NCBI GenBank assembly: GCA_964508185.1
Contig: CAZDSS010000009.1
Location: 1 to 44,786 of the forward strand
Reading direction: 5' to 3'
Length of the DNA stretch: 44,786 nucleotides
DNA from: CAZDSS01 sp964508185
GTDB taxonomy: Bacteria > Pseudomonadota > Alphaproteobacteria > Sphingomonadales > Govanellaceae
Part shown: positions 18,856-27,452 of the stretch, one piece after another
Position numbering within the stretch: the first letter of the stretch is position 1
Layout of the letters: each line of letters starts with the position of its first letter
Position numbers and translations under genes: made by a program
The notes under the pieces: model-generated
The model's input: the letters and a program-made list of their open reading frames with translations, nothing else
Databases searched by the model: none
What the model was told of the DNA's origin: nothing

Positions 18856-18949
18856 TGGCGGAGAGGAAGGGATTCGAACCCTCGGTAGGGCTTTAGGGCC
18901 CTACAACGGTTTAGCAAACCGCCGCCTTCGACCACTCGGCCACCTCTCC
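18856..18949 (-). tRNA. tRNA-Ser (anticodon GCU)
   Basis: On the minus strand, GGAGAGG (5' acceptor arm, from 18949) pairs with CCTCTCC (ending 18860), followed by discriminator G and an encoded CCA (18858-18856). The anticodon loop reads TTTGCTAAA, giving GCU, which reads AGC/AGU serine codons. The T-arm GGGTTCGAATCCC is perfect. A long variable arm (GTAGGGCCCTAAAGCCCTAC) identifies the class II tRNA-Ser. Length with CCA is 94 bases. Confidence 0.97.
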
Positions 18950-18956
18950 ACCGCCT

Positions 18957-18985
18957 GAGATACTTGGGAATGAGGGGCTTGTCAA
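18957..18985 (-). promoter_or_regulatory. Promoter of tRNA-Ser
   Basis: On the minus strand a perfect -35 TTGACA (18985-18980) is followed after 17 bases by the -10 element TATCTC (18962-18957). The -10 ends 7 bases before the first base of the mature tRNA, so transcription should begin at or next to the tRNA 5' end. Confidence 0.75.
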
Positions 18986-19244
18986 CGCCGGTTCGGCGAA
19001 GTTTTTGCAAGGTCCTGCAGACGGAGGTTGTGAGGCGCCCGGCGCGGCCGCCGGGGACAGGCGGTTCGTATTGGCGAATGGTGGCTGCTATCCGATGGCG
19101 ATTGGTCGCATTTGATGAACATTCCTTCCGCAATCAGCCTGCTGGCGCGATCGTGTGCCGTGGCTTAGGCTGAAACGGCATGAGCGGCGAACGGCGGGGG
19201 CGGTCCCGGCGTTCGCCACTTGATCCAACTCGAGGAGAATGAAC
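18986..19244. other. Gene-free stretch before the YceI-like gene
   Basis: About 260 bp without a recognisable gene. TCAGCCT (19134-19140) and AGGCTGA (19167-19173) form a 7-base inverted repeat with a 26-base spacer. GAGGAG (19232-19237) is the ribosome binding site for the YceI-like gene. No convincing promoter pair is seen for that gene. Confidence 0.4.
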
Positions 19245-19895
19245 ATGCGTCAGTTGTCCCGTGCCCTGGTGGTTGCCGTCACGGCCGCCATCGCCGCCCC
19301 CGCGGCCCTGTCCGCCCAGGAAGCGGGCGCCCCCGCCTTCGTCACCGATCCCGCCAAGGTGCGGTCGGGCGAATATGTGCTCGACCCCGCGCACGGCAAG
19401 ATCACCTGGTCCATCAGCCATCTTGGCTATTCCACTTATATCGGGCAGTTCCCGGACGTGGAGGGGACCTTGTTCCTTGACAGCCGCAATCCGGAAAAGA
19501 GCCGCCTTGAGGTGACCGTCCGCACCGACAGCGCCGGAACCTTCCACCCCGATCTCGACGCGCATCTGAAGACCGTCGACTTCTTCGACGTCGCCAATCA
19601 CCCGACGGCCGAGTTCCGCTCCACCTCCATCCGCCGCACTGCGGACAACAAGGCGGAGATCACGGGCGATCTCACCTTGCGCGGGGTCACGAAGCAGGTG
19701 GTGATCGAGGCCGTGTTCAACCAGGCCGGGGTCAATCCGCTGGACAAGATTTATTCCGTGGGCTTCGACGGCACCGCCGTCCTCCGCCGTTCGGACTTCG
19801 GGATCGATTACGCCCTGCCGCTTCTCGGCGACGAGGTGAAGCTCCAGATCGAGGGCGAGTTCAAATACGCGGCCGAGGCAAAAAAGGCCGAGTGA
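19245..19895 (+). CDS. YceI-family periplasmic lipocalin-like protein
   Basis: A 216-residue secreted protein. The signal peptide (MRQLSRALVVAVTAAIAAPA..., cleavage near LSAQ) precedes a YceI domain: YVLDPAHGKITWSISHLGYS at the start of the barrel, DAHLKTVDFFDVANHPTAEF, ITGDLTLRGVTKQVVIEAVF and a final barrel strand EVKLQIEGEF. Family members bind polyisoprenoids or other long lipids in the periplasm and are often stress-linked. Two in-frame ATGs exist (19239 and 19245); the second is preferred because GAGGAG (19232-19237) is then 7 bases away rather than 1. It is convergent with the AI-2E family gene. It stands alone, so its partner is not evident. Confidence 0.9.
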   Translation: MRQLSRALVVAVTAAIAAPAALSAQEAGAPAFVTDPAKVRSGEYVLDPAHGKITWSISHLGYSTYIGQFPDVEGTLFLDSRNPEKSRLEVTVRTDSAGTFHPDLDAHLKTVDFFDVANHPTAEFRSTSIRRTADNKAEITGDLTLRGVTKQVVIEAVFNQAGVNPLDKIYSVGFDGTAVLRRSDFGIDYALPLLGDEVKLQIEGEFKYAAEAKKAE

Positions 19896-19923
19896 TCGCC
19901 CGCGCGCCGTTGCGCCGACGCCC

Positions 19924-20985
19924 TCAGCCTTCCGCGCGGTCGAGGGCGTTGCGCGATTGCGTGTAGATGTCCCAGACGGCGATGAACATGGCGGCGATGA
20001 TGGGGCCGATGACGAAGCCGTTGAGGCCGAAGATGGCAAGGCCGCCGAGGGTCGAAATCAGCACGATATAGTCCGGGATCTTGGTGGACCGGCCCACCAG
20101 GATGGGCCTCAGGATATTGTCCACGAGGCCGATCACCAGCACCCCGAAGGCGATGAGGATGACACCCTTCCATACCGCGCCCGAGACCAGAAGGTAGATG
20201 GCGACGGGAAGCCATACGAGGCCGGTTCCCACGGCCGGCAGCAGGGCGAGGAGCGCCATCAGCACGCCCCAGAGGACGGGCGCATTGATCCCCAGCGCCC
20301 AGAAGATGAGGCCGCCGAGCGCCCCCTGCACGAGGGCGACGAGGATCGTGCCCTTCACGATCGCCCGGATCACCATGGTGAACTTGAGGATCAACCCGTC
20401 GCGCTGGGCGGGGGTGAGGGGGATCGCCTCCTTGATGCGGCGGGAAATGCCCGACCCGTCGCGGAACAGGAAATAGAGAAGATAGAGCATCACGCCGAGG
20501 CTGATGAGGAAGTCGAGCGTGCTCTGCCCGACGGTCACCGCCCGCGAGCCCAGAAGCTGCACCACCTGGCCCAGGGTCTGGGACAGGCGGCCGCGCAGTT
20601 CCTCGAGATTGTTGGGGTCGAAATCGCCCATCATCTCCCGCGCCCAGGCGGGCAGGGAATCGAGGACGCCATGCAGGAAGCCGACGATGTCGAGGCCGCC
20701 CGACTGGATGTTGTGATAGACGCCCCGCGCCTCCGCCACGACAGACGAGGCGATGAGGAAAATGGGGATGATGACCAGAAGGATCACAAGCATGAGGGTC
20801 GCGACCGCGGCAAGGCCCGCCCTTCGCCCGAACCAGCTGCACAGGCGGCGCTGCACCGGCGCGAAGATGATGGCGGTCACCACGCCCCACAACACGGCGC
20901 CGAAATAGGGCTGGATCACCCATGCGAAGGCGATGGAGGTCAACACGAGGAGCCACAGGAATGCCTTGTCCTCGATCCTTGCCAT
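19924..20985 (-). CDS. AI-2E family (PerM-like) membrane protein
   Basis: A 353-residue multi-pass inner-membrane protein of the AI-2 exporter/PerM family. Hydrophobic helices appear at the N-terminus (FLWLLVLTSIAFAWVIQPYF, VVTAIIFAPVQRRL), then VATLMLVILLVIIPIFLIAS. An extracytoplasmic helical segment follows (about 85-150), and the C-terminal block has ALLALLPAVGTGLVWLPVAI and LGGLAIFGLNGFVIGPIIAA, both characteristic of the family. Members include TqsA-type exporters and Na+(Li+)/H+ antiporters, so the name says little about the substrate. The frame is open far upstream, but MARIEDKAF at 20985 is the plausible start; a GTG at 20991 is an alternative. It diverges from the quinohemoprotein gene across about 250 bp in which I see no clear promoter. 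Confidence 0.88.
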   Translation of the reverse strand: MARIEDKAFLWLLVLTSIAFAWVIQPYFGAVLWGVVTAIIFAPVQRRLCSWFGRRAGLAAVATLMLVILLVIIPIFLIASSVVAEARGVYHNIQSGGLDIVGFLHGVLDSLPAWAREMMGDFDPNNLEELRGRLSQTLGQVVQLLGSRAVTVGQSTLDFLISLGVMLYLLYFLFRDGSGISRRIKEAIPLTPAQRDGLILKFTMVIRAIVKGTILVALVQGALGGLIFWALGINAPVLWGVLMALLALLPAVGTGLVWLPVAIYLLVSGAVWKGVILIAFGVLVIGLVDNILRPILVGRSTKIPDYIVLISTLGGLAIFGLNGFVIGPIIAAMFIAVWDIYTQSRNALDRAEG

Positions 20986-21234
20986 GGCCACGGCGCTCCA
21001 CTCTGCGTGCCTCGTCCCTAGCCGCGATCCTACCGGAGAATGCCGGGGGCGAGAAGGCCAAGTTGCGCCGCCCGGGCAGGGCATCGGCCCTGACCATCTG
21101 GATAGATTTGCGTCTCCCATGTCCCGCCGCCGTTCACATGTCCGGTGCGCCATGACATGCTGGCGCGAGGGCCCGGGCGGATCACGAACAATCAAGGGGA
21201 AATCGCCGCCGGGGCGGAAGCTTGGGAGGCCTCG

Positions 21235-23346
21235 ATGACGCGAATGGGAAACAGGTTCGTGGGCGCCGGTCTCGCGCTTGCGGCGGGTCTGATGCTTGCA
21301 ACGAACATGGCAGGGGCTGAGGCGCCGGATCCAGCGGCCATTCTGATGGACGGCGCGGGGGGCGAGAACTGGCCCGCCTTCGGCCGCACCTATGGCGAGC
21401 AGCATTACAGCCCGCTCGACCAGGTGAACCGGGGCAATGTCAAGGATCTCGGCCTCGCCTGGTACATGGATCTGCCGCCCGGCAATTCGGCCACGGGGCC
21501 GCTTGCCGTCGACGGCGTCATCTATTTCGCGAGCGGCTACAGCATCGTCCATGCGGTGCGCGCCGAGGACGGCAAGCTTCTGTGGAAGCACGACCCGAAG
21601 GTTCCCGAGAAGGCGGGCCGCAAGCTCCGTCAGGGCTGGGGCAGCCGCGGCATCGCCTGGTGGAACGGCAAGATCTATACGGGCACCATCGACGGCCGCC
21701 TGATCGCCATCGATGCGGCGACGGGCAAGGAAGTGTGGAGCCAGATGACGGTGCCCGAGGACGACGCCCGCTTCATCAGCGGCCCGCCCCGGGTGTTCGA
21801 CGGCAAGGTCATCATCGGCCATGGCGGCGGCGACGTCGGCGCGATCCGCGGCTATGTGACCACCTATGACGCCGAGACGGGCGAGTTTCTCTGGCGCTTC
21901 CACACGGTGCCGGGCAATCCCGCCGACGGATTCGAGAGCCCGGCCATGGAGATGGCGGCGAAGACCTGGGCCGGCGAATGGTGGAAGCATGGCGGGGGCG
22001 GCACCGTCTGGAACAGCATTACCTACGATGCCGAGACGGACACCATCTTCCTCGGCGTCGGCAACGGCGCGCCGTGGAACCATCGGGTGCGAAGCGCAGG
22101 GCAGGGCGACAACCTGTTCCTGTCCTCGATCGTCGCCCTGTCGGGCAAGACCGGCGAATACAAGTGGCACTATCAGACCAATCCCGGCGAAAGCTGGGAT
22201 TACAACGCCTCCATGGATATCGAGCTTGCCGACCTCGAGATCGGCGGCCGGACGCGCAAGGTCCTGATGACCGCGCCCAAGAACGGCTTCTTCTACGTGA
22301 TCGACCGGGTGACGGGCGAGCTCGTCTCCGCCGAGCCTTTCGTCAAGGTCACATGGGCCAGGGGCATCGACATGAAGACCGGGCGGCCCATCGAAAATCC
22401 CGACGCGCGCTATCCCGCGGGCAAGAGCTTCGTCATGTGGCCGGGGCCGGTGGGCGCCCATTCGTGGCTGCCCATGGCCTACAGCCCGGATACCCGCCTC
22501 GTCTACATCCCCGCGATCGAGATGGCGGCGGAATATTCCAGCACGCCCGACTTCGAGAAAGGCTGGAAGCGCTTCCCGGGCCACGGCGTCGACGGCGCGC
22601 TGTTCATCAATTTCTACGTGGATGCGGGGCCCGAGAACGGCACCAGCAGCCTTCTTGCCTGGGATCCCGTGCGGCAGAAGGCGGCATGGAAGGCGCCGAC
22701 CCCGGGCTTCTTCAACGGCGGTGTCGCGGCGACGAAGGGCGGCCTCGTCTTTCAGGGGCGATCGGACGGCCTGTTCAACGCCCATGACGCGGAGACGGGC
22801 GAGGTTCTGTGGTCGATCGATGCCGGCGCGCCGGTGATCGCGCCGCCCATCACCTTCAGCCACAAGGGCGTGCAGTATGTGACCGTCCTGTCCGGCATGG
22901 GGACGAGCGGCACGGCCTTCGCCCGCTTCCATCCCGTGGCCATAGATTACTATACGCAGGCCCGCCGCGTACTCACCTTCCGCCTCGGCGGCAAGGAGAA
23001 GCTGCCGTCGTCCGAGCCCTTCGTGCTGGAGCCGGTGGAGGACCCAGATTACGTGCCGGACGACGGCAATCTTCTGGGGCTTGAGCAGTATGCAAGGCGC
23101 TGCGCCGTCTGCCACGGCGTCGATGCGGTGGCGGCGGGACATGCGCCGGATCTTCGCGCCTCGGCCATGATCCTGTCGGCCGAAGGCTTCGCCGCCGTGG
23201 TGCGGGACGGCGAATTCGTGCCGCGCGGCATGCCCCGGTTCGAGGAGCTGTCGGGCGCGGAGCTTGAGGCCATGCGACAATATCTGCGGACCCGCGCCGC
23301 GGAACTGCGGCAGGAGATCGCCGCGAGGGAGCAAGGGGAGCGTTGA
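21235..23346 (+). CDS. PQQ-dependent quinohemoprotein alcohol dehydrogenase-like, with altered PQQ site
   Basis: A 703-residue periplasmic quinohemoprotein. A signal peptide (1-29) precedes an eight-bladed PQQ propeller (about 40-590) and a C-terminal cytochrome c domain with CAVCH (Cys623, Cys626, His627) and axial Met666. The propeller shows the family's GGGGTVWNSITYD, GVGNGAPWN (Asn277), GESWDYNAS (catalytic Asp322) and APKNGFFYVIDR. Asn324, two residues after the catalytic Asp, lacks the extra Asp of lanthanide enzymes, so Ca2+ is expected. Two conserved features are missing. The adjacent Cys-Cys pair of RKACCDVVNRG reads RKLRQGWGSRG (129-139), and the Ca2+-ligand Glu region reads GGGDVGAIRG (Asp200). 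GGGAGG (21224-21229) precedes the ATG. The SDR gene follows after 1 bp, so both likely act in the same oxidation pathway. Confidence 0.88.
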   Translation: MTRMGNRFVGAGLALAAGLMLATNMAGAEAPDPAAILMDGAGGENWPAFGRTYGEQHYSPLDQVNRGNVKDLGLAWYMDLPPGNSATGPLAVDGVIYFASGYSIVHAVRAEDGKLLWKHDPKVPEKAGRKLRQGWGSRGIAWWNGKIYTGTIDGRLIAIDAATGKEVWSQMTVPEDDARFISGPPRVFDGKVIIGHGGGDVGAIRGYVTTYDAETGEFLWRFHTVPGNPADGFESPAMEMAAKTWAGEWWKHGGGGTVWNSITYDAETDTIFLGVGNGAPWNHRVRSAGQGDNLFLSSIVALSGKTGEYKWHYQTNPGESWDYNASMDIELADLEIGGRTRKVLMTAPKNGFFYVIDRVTGELVSAEPFVKVTWARGIDMKTGRPIENPDARYPAGKSFVMWPGPVGAHSWLPMAYSPDTRLVYIPAIEMAAEYSSTPDFEKGWKRFPGHGVDGALFINFYVDAGPENGTSSLLAWDPVRQKAAWKAPTPGFFNGGVAATKGGLVFQGRSDGLFNAHDAETGEVLWSIDAGAPVIAPPITFSHKGVQYVTVLSGMGTSGTAFARFHPVAIDYYTQARRVLTFRLGGKEKLPSSEPFVLEPVEDPDYVPDDGNLLGLEQYARRCAVCHGVDAVAAGHAPDLRASAMILSAEGFAAVVRDGEFVPRGMPRFEELSGAELEAMRQYLRTRAAELRQEIAAREQGER

Positions 23347-23347
23347 G

Positions 23348-24127
23348 ATGACACATGAACTCAAGGACGCGATCGCCCTCGTCACCGGGGCGAGCGGCAA
23401 TATCGGCGCCGCCATCTGCACCCGTCTGGCCGATGCCGGCGCGCGCGTGATCGCAACCGATCTCGAATCCCGCATCCCGGCGACAAGCCCCCATGACTGG
23501 CATCCCCTGGACGTCACCAGCGAGCGGCAGTGGACAGATCTGGTCCGGATGATCCGCGACCGCCACGGCCGGCTCGACATCCTCGTCAACAATGCGGGGA
23601 TCGCGCCCGTGGAGCGGTTCGAGGAGATGTCCGTGGATGCCTGGCGGCGCTGCATGGCGATCAATGTGGAGGGCGTCTTTCTCGGCATGAAAGCGGCGAC
23701 GGCGCTCCTGGCCGAAAGCGCGCCGCACCGCCCCGGGGGCGCCGCGGTCATCAATCTGGCGTCGGGCGCCGCCGACCGGCCCGCGCCCTACAGCGTCGCC
23801 TACTGCACCAGCAAGGCGGCGGTCGCCATGATGACCCGGGCGACGGCGGTGGAATTCGCGGCCCGCGGCATGAAGATCCGCGTCAATTCCGTGCATCCCG
23901 GCGCCGTGCGCTCGGAGATGATCGAGGGCATCATCGCCCGCTACAAGGAGCTGCAGCCCGAAGTGCCGTGGGAGGACCTGCGCCGCGCGACGGAAGGCGT
24001 TCATCCCATGGGCCGCTTCGTGGAGGCGGACGAGGTGGCGGACGCCGTGCTGTTCCTGGCATCCGACCGGGCGAGCTACATCCACGGCACGGCGATCCGG
24101 GTCGATGGCGGCTACGCCGCCGCCTGA
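23348..24127 (+). CDS. SDR-family oxidoreductase
   Basis: A 259-residue classical short-chain dehydrogenase. Visible are the nucleotide motif TGASGNIG (13-20), NNAG (81-84), catalytic Ser139 (INLASG), Tyr152 and Lys156 (YCTSK), and the C-terminal YIHGTAIRVDGGYAAA. An Asp at the end of beta-2 (ATDLES) favours NAD(H) over NADP(H). It starts 1 bp after the quinohemoprotein stop, so the two genes are co-transcribed and may act on related alcohol or ketone intermediates, one in the periplasm and one in the cytoplasm. Substrate unknown. Confidence 0.93.
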   Translation: MTHELKDAIALVTGASGNIGAAICTRLADAGARVIATDLESRIPATSPHDWHPLDVTSERQWTDLVRMIRDRHGRLDILVNNAGIAPVERFEEMSVDAWRRCMAINVEGVFLGMKAATALLAESAPHRPGGAAVINLASGAADRPAPYSVAYCTSKAAVAMMTRATAVEFAARGMKIRVNSVHPGAVRSEMIEGIIARYKELQPEVPWEDLRRATEGVHPMGRFVEADEVADAVLFLASDRASYIHGTAIRVDGGYAAA

Positions 24128-24241
24128 CCGGGGAACGGCTCGGGCCGATCCTGCCTTTTCTATCAGTTTGGCGCGTTGTGGCGCGCAATCGGGCGGCCTA
24201 GCATCGACCAATACCGCCCTGCCAGCCACGGGAGACAGATC

Positions 24242-25585
24242 ATGGGACAGCCCGAACGCCACCCCCTGACCATGGACGGACGCGATCCGCGCAACCTCCG
24301 CGGCGATCCCATCACCGGCGACCGCTACACCTCCCGCGAATTCATGCAGCGGGAATGGGAGCATATGTGGAAGCGCATCTGGCATGTGGCCGGGCGCGTC
24401 AAGCAGCTCGAGGAGCCGGGCGACTACATCGTCCACGACTTCATGCATGAAAGCGTGATCTGCATCCGCCAGAACGACGGCTCCATCAAGGCCTTCTACA
24501 ATGTCTGCGGCCATCGCGGCCAGCGCCTTGCCTGGAGCGACGCCCATGCGGGCGAGGGCCTGCGCTGCCCCTATCACGGCTGGCTGTGGGGCCGCGACGG
24601 CGTGCTGCGCGAGGCCCAGGACGCGGAGATCGACTTTCCCCAGGGCAATCCATGCGGCAAGCTGCGCCTCCACGAACTGCGCTGCGATACCTGGGGCGGC
24701 TTCGTCTGGTACACCATGGACCCGAACGCGCCGTCGCTCATGGAATATCTCCACCCCATCCCCGAGATCTACAAGAACTATCCCATGGAGACGGCGGTCC
24801 GCGTCTTCTGGATGAAGATCGATCTCAATACCAACTGGAAGTTCGCCACCGACAATTTCAGCGAAAGCTATCACACCCGCACGGCCCATCCGCAGGTGCC
24901 GCCGTGGATCGACCAGGACGTGGACAGCGCCCGGCACGAGATGTATCCGAACGGCCACGGCCGCACGGTGCAGCCCATGCGGCCTTCGCTCACCGACCGC
25001 CTGCCGCCGGGCATCCCCCACCCGTTCGACGCCATCCTGCGCCAGTGGGACATCGATCCGGATTCCTACCCGGACTACGAGACCAAGGCCATGCAGGGCT
25101 GGCTCGACCTCAAGAAGCAGAAGCGCAAATTGTGGAAGGAGCGGGGCTATCTCCATTACGAGCACATGAACGACGAGGAGCTCACCGACAGTCCGCATAC
25201 GGTGATCTTCCCCAACGTCACCATCTCCTTCCTGCCGGATAATCTGATCTTCTTCCGGACGGAGCCCCATCCGGACGACCCCAACAAATGCACCTTCGAT
25301 CTCTGGTGCATGGCCTTCCCCGTCGAGGGGCAGACCCATGTGGAATCCATCATGGCCGGGATCCAGCCGCTGGAAGAGGCCGAATTCCAGCACCGCGCCT
25401 TCGACAACGGCCGCGGCGTGCCGGAGATCAAGGACCAGATCGTCTATCAGGACATGCTGCTGGCCGAAGGGCAGCAGCGCGGCATGTATTCCCAGGGGTA
25501 CCGGGATGCCTATCTCGCGGCCCAGGAAACCCGCGTGCGTTTCTTCCATGAAGTGTTGAACGATTATCTCGAGGGCCGGAAATGA
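24242..25585 (+). CDS. Rieske non-haem iron ring-hydroxylating oxygenase, large subunit
   Basis: A 447-residue oxygenase alpha subunit. The Rieske [2Fe-2S] site is Cys89-x-His91, 17 residues, then Cys109-x2-His112 (YNVCGHRGQ, RCPYHGWLW). The mononuclear iron site is NFSESYHTRTAH, with His211 and His216. The residue linking the two centres is Glu208 rather than the usual Asp; Glu at this place is known in carnitine/quaternary-amine oxygenases of the CntA type. The ATG at 24242 follows GGGAGA. The next gene overlaps the stop by 4 bp (ATGA) and encodes a SnoaL-like partner. No ferredoxin or reductase gene is nearby. Hydroxylation of an aromatic, cyclic or amine substrate is plausible; not predictable further. 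Confidence 0.92.
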   Translation: MGQPERHPLTMDGRDPRNLRGDPITGDRYTSREFMQREWEHMWKRIWHVAGRVKQLEEPGDYIVHDFMHESVICIRQNDGSIKAFYNVCGHRGQRLAWSDAHAGEGLRCPYHGWLWGRDGVLREAQDAEIDFPQGNPCGKLRLHELRCDTWGGFVWYTMDPNAPSLMEYLHPIPEIYKNYPMETAVRVFWMKIDLNTNWKFATDNFSESYHTRTAHPQVPPWIDQDVDSARHEMYPNGHGRTVQPMRPSLTDRLPPGIPHPFDAILRQWDIDPDSYPDYETKAMQGWLDLKKQKRKLWKERGYLHYEHMNDEELTDSPHTVIFPNVTISFLPDNLIFFRTEPHPDDPNKCTFDLWCMAFPVEGQTHVESIMAGIQPLEEAEFQHRAFDNGRGVPEIKDQIVYQDMLLAEGQQRGMYSQGYRDAYLAAQETRVRFFHEVLNDYLEGRK

Positions 25586-26055
25586 GCATGTCCGTCGAAC
25601 AGGAACTGCGCCGTCTGCGCGACATTGAGGAAATCAGGAACCTCAAGCACAGATACGCATATGAAGCCAATATCATCGACGGCAAGTCGGGGGACATCAG
25701 GGCCTTCGCCGCCCTCTTTGCCGAGGATGGAACCTTCGACGTCGGCATGGGGGTCGCCCGCGGGCCGGCCGAGATCGAGGCCATGATGCGGGAATTGACG
25801 ACGCAGTGGACCTGCGCCATGCACTACATGCTCAATCCCCTGATCGAGGTGGACGGCGACCGCGCCCGCGGCACCTTCACCGGCCTCTTCGCCTTCACCT
25901 CGGCGAAGAATCCGGCGCCCATCTGGATGTCGAACATCTACACGGACACCTTCGTCCGCACGGAACGGGGCTGGCGCTTCCAGTCCGTCATCGTGCGCAC
26001 GGCCTTTGCCGATCCCGCCTTCGTCGAAGGCTACGCCGACCATATCGCGGACTGA
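25582..26055 (+). CDS. SnoaL/NTF2-like protein, possible small subunit of the Rieske oxygenase
   Basis: A 157-residue cytoplasmic NTF2-fold protein: LRDIEEIRNLKHRYAYEANI, the LFAEDGTFDVGMG strand-turn, MLNPLIEVDGDRARGTF and a closing sheet WMSNIYTDTFVRTERGWRFQ. Its ATG overlaps the Rieske stop codon (ATGA), the usual coupling of alpha and beta subunits. Beta subunits of ring-hydroxylating oxygenases share this fold, but this sequence looks closer to SnoaL-like dehydratase or isomerase proteins. It may therefore be either a structural subunit or an enzyme acting on the oxygenase product. Fold confident, role inferred from coupling. Confidence 0.83.
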   Translation: MSMSVEQELRRLRDIEEIRNLKHRYAYEANIIDGKSGDIRAFAALFAEDGTFDVGMGVARGPAEIEAMMRELTTQWTCAMHYMLNPLIEVDGDRARGTFTGLFAFTSAKNPAPIWMSNIYTDTFVRTERGWRFQSVIVRTAFADPAFVEGYADHIAD

Positions 26056-26063
26056 AACGGCGG

Positions 26064-26088
26064 GCGGCGCATTCTGACCATGCGCCGC
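26064..26088 (+). terminator. Hairpin after the Rieske/SnoaL pair
   Basis: GCGGCGCAT (26064-26072) and ATGCGCCGC (26080-26088) form a perfect 9-bp stem with a 7-base loop, 9 bases after the SnoaL-like stop codon. No T-tract follows, so termination strength is uncertain. It separates this operon from the epoxide hydrolase gene, which may have its own promoter. Confidence 0.5.
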
Positions 26089-26178
26089 GCGCATCTCCGA
26101 CTGGAAAACGGCGGACATGTGGTTCTGTGCTCCGGCGCGGCAAGCGCGCAAGACGGCGATTTTTGTTTCTTCTGATAG

Positions 26179-26206
26179 TTGAATTGCCGCCCCTGTCATA
26201 TAGAGT
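26179..26206 (+). promoter_or_regulatory. Possible promoter of the epoxide hydrolase gene
   Basis: In an AT-rich block, TTGAAT (26179-26184) is followed after 16 bases by TAGAGT (26201-26206); the overlapping TATAGA at 26199-26204 is a better -10 but too close. The spacing fits a sigma-70-type promoter of moderate strength, about 30 bp before the ATG at 26237. Confidence 0.35.
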
Positions 26207-26236
26207 GAAACGGGGTTCAACGGGGCAGAGACAGGC

Positions 26237-27430
26237 ATGACACAGGAACATCGCGCCAAGGCCGAGCCATTCACCATCAACATACCGGACTCCGAGCTCG
26301 AGGAGCTCCGCCGTCGCTTGAGGGCCACGCGCTGGCCCCACGACTACGCCAATGCGGACTGGAGCTACGGCACGCCCGTCGCCTGGCTGCGCGAGCTGGT
26401 GGATTACTGGCTCAACGAATATGACTGGCGCGCGGTGGAGCGGGAGATGAACGCGTTCTCCCACTACCGGGTCAAGATCGACGACGTGCCCATCCATTTC
26501 ATCCGCGAGCCGGGGCGCGGGCCCAATCCCATCCCCATCATTCTGACCCACGGCTGGCCCTGGACGTTCTGGGATTTCCATAAAGTGATCCGGTCGCTCG
26601 CCGATCCCGCCTCCTACGGCGGCGATCCGCGGGATGCGTTCGACGTCATCGTGCCGTCGCTTCCGGGCTTCGGCTTCTCGGGCCCCCATTCCCGCACGGG
26701 GATCAATTTCTGGTCCACCGCCGACCTCTGGCACAAGCTCATGACCGAGGTGCTGGGCTACGAGCGTTTCGCCGCCCATGGCGGCGACTGGGGCGCGCTG
26801 GTGAGCGGGCAGCTGGGGCACAAATACGCGTCATCCCTCCACGGCATCCATGTGGCGCTCGTGGCGCCGCTCACCCTGTTCACCCGCGACCGGCCGTGGG
26901 ACATCATGGGATCGATCCTCACCCCCGACATGCCGGCCGATCTGCGCACGGCCCTCATCGCCCTCGACAAGCGCATCGCCGCCCATGTGACGGTCCATAT
27001 CCTGGACCCGCAGGGCCTTTCCTACGGCATGCATGATTCACCCGTGGCGCTCGCCGCCTGGCTGCTCGAGCGGCGGCGGGCCTGGAGCGATTGCGACGAC
27101 GTGATCGAGAACGCCTTCTCGCGGGACTTCCTCATCACCACGGTGATGATCTACTGGCTGACCCAGACCTTCGTCACCTCGGTCCGCTATTATGCCGAGG
27201 CGGCGCGGCATCAGTGGCAGCCGGTCCATGACCGCGTGCCGGTGGTGGAGGCGCCGACGGGGGTCACCCTGCTTCCCAACGACCGCGCATCCTTCCCCGG
27301 CGGCCCGCCCGAGGGGCTCTACAACCTCCATTATGCGGCGATCGCGCCGCGCGGCGGCCATTTCTCCGCCGCCGAAGCGCCGGAGCAGATCGTGCAGGAC
27401 ATCCGCGCGACCTTCCGCGACCTGCGGTGA
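26237..27430 (+). CDS. Epoxide hydrolase, microsomal (EHN-domain) type
   Basis: A 397-residue alpha/beta-hydrolase of the EPHX1-like group. The N-terminal EHN region (about 8-115: FTINIPDSELEELRRRLRAT) wraps the core. Core motifs are the oxyanion HGWP (105-108), SLPGFGFSGP, the nucleophile elbow HGGDWGA with Asp184, and the catalytic His375 in GGHFSAAE. These enzymes open epoxides to diols through an ester on Asp. The gene stands alone behind a hairpin and a possible promoter, downstream of the Rieske oxygenase pair, and converges with the TIM-barrel gene with only 22 bp between them. Degradation of an epoxide intermediate in the local pathway is possible; broad detoxification is the alternative. 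Confidence 0.9.
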   Translation: MTQEHRAKAEPFTINIPDSELEELRRRLRATRWPHDYANADWSYGTPVAWLRELVDYWLNEYDWRAVEREMNAFSHYRVKIDDVPIHFIREPGRGPNPIPIILTHGWPWTFWDFHKVIRSLADPASYGGDPRDAFDVIVPSLPGFGFSGPHSRTGINFWSTADLWHKLMTEVLGYERFAAHGGDWGALVSGQLGHKYASSLHGIHVALVAPLTLFTRDRPWDIMGSILTPDMPADLRTALIALDKRIAAHVTVHILDPQGLSYGMHDSPVALAAWLLERRRAWSDCDDVIENAFSRDFLITTVMIYWLTQTFVTSVRYYAEAARHQWQPVHDRVPVVEAPTGVTLLPNDRASFPGGPPEGLYNLHYAAIAPRGGHFSAAEAPEQIVQDIRATFRDLR

Positions 27431-27452
27431 GCAGTGGCCGCGTCAGGCGCGC

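Noticed and set aside
18671..18958. Plus-strand small ORF ending GYN-type 'EEGIRTLGRALGPYNGLANR'
   Set aside because: It is the complement of tRNA-Ser, a common false protein seen over serine tRNAs.
21235..23346. Lanthanide-dependent (XoxF/ExaF-type) quinoprotein
   Set aside because: The residue two after the catalytic Asp322 is Asn, not the extra Asp of lanthanide enzymes.
19924..23754. A 1276-residue open frame on the minus strand
   Set aside because: Only the last 353 residues are a real AI-2E family protein. The rest is antisense to the quinohemoprotein and SDR genes and has shadow-type Arg/His/Gly-rich composition.
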